This document shows positions 24,869 through 26,558 of a stretch of 26,558 nucleotides of DNA, in pieces. The stretch's first letter is position 1; the number at the start of each line of letters is the position of its first letter. The position numbers and the translations under genes were made by a program. The stretch comes from JASEJA01 sp038872535 (GTDB taxonomy: Archaea > Thermoproteota > Bathyarchaeia > Bathyarchaeales > Bathycorpusculaceae): the NCBI GenBank assembly GCA_038872535.1, contig JAVZJY010000014.1:1-26558 (forward strand), given 5' to 3'. The notes below the pieces were generated by a model. That model searched no databases and was not told where the DNA came from. It saw only the letters and a program-made list of their open reading frames with translations.

Positions 24869-25708
24869 GTGAGATTCAAGTTGGGAAAAGATGAGAGAGG
24901 AGTTAGTCCAGCAATTTCCACTGTTATATTAACAAGTGCTGTGGTTGTGCTTCTTCTCGTGGCTGTTGTTTTTGCGAATAACTTTTTGACTGCGAGGATG
25001 GCGGAGAACGAGTTCAGTGCTGTAAAACAGTTTATGCAGACTGTTGGGCTTCAAATTGATGATGTTGCTTGGATTATTGGGCGTACGCAGACGGTTCGTT
25101 ATGCAAGTAAGTATGGAGAGGTTAATTTTGAAAGTGCTGCTTTGAATTACACTGTTTATGTGAATGGAACCGTTTACTTTGCAAATTATACTACTGGTAT
25201 TCTTTTGTTCAATATGCCTATAAGCAAATATTCTGTTGGAAATAACTATTATGAAAGCATCTTTCCATCAAACAAGTCTTTTCTTCAGGTTGGATCTTCG
25301 GCGCCTGTAAGTTATGTTTATGTTATTGAGAAATTGCCTATGAATGATGGCGATTACGTAAGAGTTGTTGTTGTTCCAATAATTAGAGTGTTGAATTCAA
25401 CGATATCTGCCGGTGGGACGGTGAAGAACTACTTTAAGTTTTATTTGCCTATTCTCAAGCCTTCTGAGACGAATCCTCGTTTTTCTCAGTCTGTAACTCT
25501 TACGGGAAGGAACGTTTCAGTTAAAACTATGGAAGGCGTTAGTTCGGTTAATATAAGTGTTTCTTTTCCGAAGAGCAGTTTAGGCTTTGGTCAAGGCTTT
25601 TTCAACTTTGATAGAACGGTAGAAGTATTGAATATGACAGCTTCAAGTGGTTGTGTTATCGAGTTTTACACCAGTGAGGTGGTTGTTTCTTTAGGGTTGC
25701 ATAGTTAG
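24869..25708 (+). CDS. Class III signal peptide-type pilin-like protein
   Basis: A 279-residue filament subunit candidate. A basic leader (MRFKLGKDERG) precedes VSPAISTVIL and a hydrophobic helix (about 12-35). This is the archaeal type IV pilin pattern, with probable prepilin peptidase cleavage after Gly11. The rest is beta-rich with several N-x-S/T sites and a conserved-looking central part. I report the GTG at 24869, but an in-frame ATT at 24857 has better Shine-Dalgarno spacing and would add IRKN to the leader. It follows the TadC-like gene by 24 nt and is 13 nt before the next gene. At this size it may be a major or a specialised subunit; which one cannot be told. Confidence 0.82.
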   Translation: MRFKLGKDERGVSPAISTVILTSAVVVLLLVAVVFANNFLTARMAENEFSAVKQFMQTVGLQIDDVAWIIGRTQTVRYASKYGEVNFESAALNYTVYVNGTVYFANYTTGILLFNMPISKYSVGNNYYESIFPSNKSFLQVGSSAPVSYVYVIEKLPMNDGDYVRVVVVPIIRVLNSTISAGGTVKNYFKFYLPILKPSETNPRFSQSVTLTGRNVSVKTMEGVSSVNISVSFPKSSLGFGQGFFNFDRTVEVLNMTASSGCVIEFYTSEVVVSLGLHS

Positions 25709-25721
25709 GAGGGGTTATAGA

Positions 25722-26210
25722 GTGCCGCATGTGACTATTGAGTATGTGATTATGGTTCCAGTTTTGATTTTGCAGATTTTTCTCTTTCCTTTGGCGGCGA
25801 GTTGGCTTATGAATATTTGGGTTGATTCTCGTAGGACGCTTGCGCTTCAGGAGGCTGCAAGTCATATTGGGAGTAGCCTACAGCAAGTGTATTTTGCTTT
25901 AAATCATGATTCGATATCGGCTGGGACTGTTACGCAGAAAGTGGATGTGCCGCCGTTTATAGAGAATTATCCTTATGTTGGGAATGCGACTTTAAAGACT
26001 GTTTTAGACCCGGCTTTGAATTCAAGTAAAGTTTTGGAGATAACACTTAGACTGAGGACTGTTGGAACTGCTGTGAAGACTTCTGTTATTTTGGGTCAAA
26101 ATGTTACATGGATAGAATCCACTTTTGTTAGCAATTCCACAAACGCATGCATAAAAGCCGAAAAGTTCGTGAACGGAACCATATGCCTCTCTTTTTGGGA
26201 GGTTAAATGA
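25722..26210 (+). CDS. TadE/pilin-like membrane-anchored protein
   Basis: A 162-residue protein with one N-terminal hydrophobic helix (about 8-32, YVIMVPVLILQIFLFPLAASWL) preceded by PHVTIE, with a glutamate at residue 7 as in TadE and pilin-like subunits. There is no RG/KG cleavage motif, so processing is uncertain. The outer part (about 33-162) contains several sequons and two cysteines. The start is GTG with GGAGGGG 7 nt upstream. It overlaps the next gene by 4 nt (ATGA), which means coupled translation. Probably a minor pilin or assembly factor of the filament encoded by this operon. Confidence 0.75.
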   Translation: MPHVTIEYVIMVPVLILQIFLFPLAASWLMNIWVDSRRTLALQEAASHIGSSLQQVYFALNHDSISAGTVTQKVDVPPFIENYPYVGNATLKTVLDPALNSSKVLEITLRLRTVGTAVKTSVILGQNVTWIESTFVSNSTNACIKAEKFVNGTICLSFWEVK

Positions 26211-26558
26211 GAATGGCTGGCTCAACAATAGACCATCTTGTTTCCGTCACGGTTTTTTTGGGAGCTATACTGCTTTTTATAAGCCTTTTTAACCAGACGC
26301 TTCAGACAGCCATAATATATCAGCGTCACAGATATCTTGCAACAAAATGCAGCGACCTTCTTGATAATATGCTTCTAAATCCGGGCATTCCAGAGGATTG
26401 GGGTAAAAGTAATTGTACGCCTTATGGTTTTGGATTGCAGGACCCAGAATTCACCCAGTATCGACTTAGTCCATTTTCGCTTATGCGCTTACAATCCTTG
26501 ACTGGAACTCCATTCACTTATCCCAGAACAGGAGTGACATACAGCAACTTGAGTACGG
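26207..26558 (+). CDS. Pilin-like protein (N-terminal part, runs off the window)
   Basis: The first 117 codons of a further pilin-like gene, open to the right edge. MRMAG is followed by STIDHLVSVTV and a hydrophobic helix to about residue 28, then a hydrophilic part with RYLATKCSDLLDNMLLNPG. The short leader ending in Gly before a polar-then-hydrophobic stretch resembles class III signal peptides. The ATG overlaps the preceding stop as ATGA; a second ATG at 26213 has GAGG 10 nt upstream, and the first has it 4 nt upstream, so either may serve. It is the third distinct pilin-like protein in a row. Confidence 0.7.
   Translation, partial: MRMAGSTIDHLVSVTVFLGAILLFISLFNQTLQTAIIYQRHRYLATKCSDLLDNMLLNPGIPEDWGKSNCTPYGFGLQDPEFTQYRLSPFSLMRLQSLTGTPFTYPRTGVTYSNLST

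Noticed and set aside
21535..26558. Archaellum operon
   Set aside because: The ATPase and platform are shared by all archaeal filaments; no archaellum-specific accessory gene is visible, so a pilus-like system is the safer reading.
1..26558. CRISPR arrays, tRNA or rRNA genes, insertion sequences
   Set aside because: I saw no regularly spaced repeats, cloverleaf-like segments, conserved rRNA stretches or transposase-like proteins. All gaps between genes are short.

Overview
The window looks like an AT-rich archaeal chromosome segment. The evidence is a geranylgeranyl-reductase-type flavoprotein, an archaeal-type asparagine synthetase built on an AsnRS core, the F420 enzyme CofE, archaeal secretion-ATPase/TadC genes with class III pilin-like substrates, TATA-box promoters, and strong GGAGG Shine-Dalgarno sites often paired with TTG or GTG starts. 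The overall style suggests a Bathyarchaeia-like member of the Thermoproteota. That placement is inference from protein style and not proven. No rRNA, tRNA, CRISPR array or insertion sequence was seen, and no gene-free stretch exceeds about 160 bases.

Region 1 (1-4400) is housekeeping and regulation. It holds a truncated FAD-dependent geranylgeranyl reductase, a HxlR-type regulator, an Lrp/AsnC regulator divergent from an asparagine synthetase A, a small zinc-ribbon protein, a small membrane protein and a multi-span site-2 protease.

Region 2 (4400-16530) is a cell-surface glycan cluster: two GT4 glycosyltransferases (+), then on the minus strand a large secreted sequon-rich surface protein (S-layer candidate), a dolichyl-phosphate-mannose-synthase-like GT2, a SAM methyltransferase, and a 1522-residue fusion. 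The fusion joins a cytosolic GT2 domain to a polytopic membrane domain and an exoplasmic part with carbohydrate-binding and discoidin-like modules. Four transcription units here share an upstream element, TTC-N4-TC-K-GAA, lying about 47-74 nt before the start codon. I read this as a candidate common regulon signal for envelope building.

Region 3 (16600-18350) holds a zinc-ribbon protein, a metallo-beta-lactamase-fold hydrolase and CofE.

Region 4 (18500-26558) is an adhesion and pilus-like locus. A membrane-anchored adhesin (beta-helix, PKD, five repeats of about 100 residues) is followed by a secretion ATPase, a duplicated TadC/ArlJ-type membrane platform, and three different pilin-like proteins, the last cut by the window end. 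These genes are tightly packed and probably form one operon, read from a promoter near 21484.
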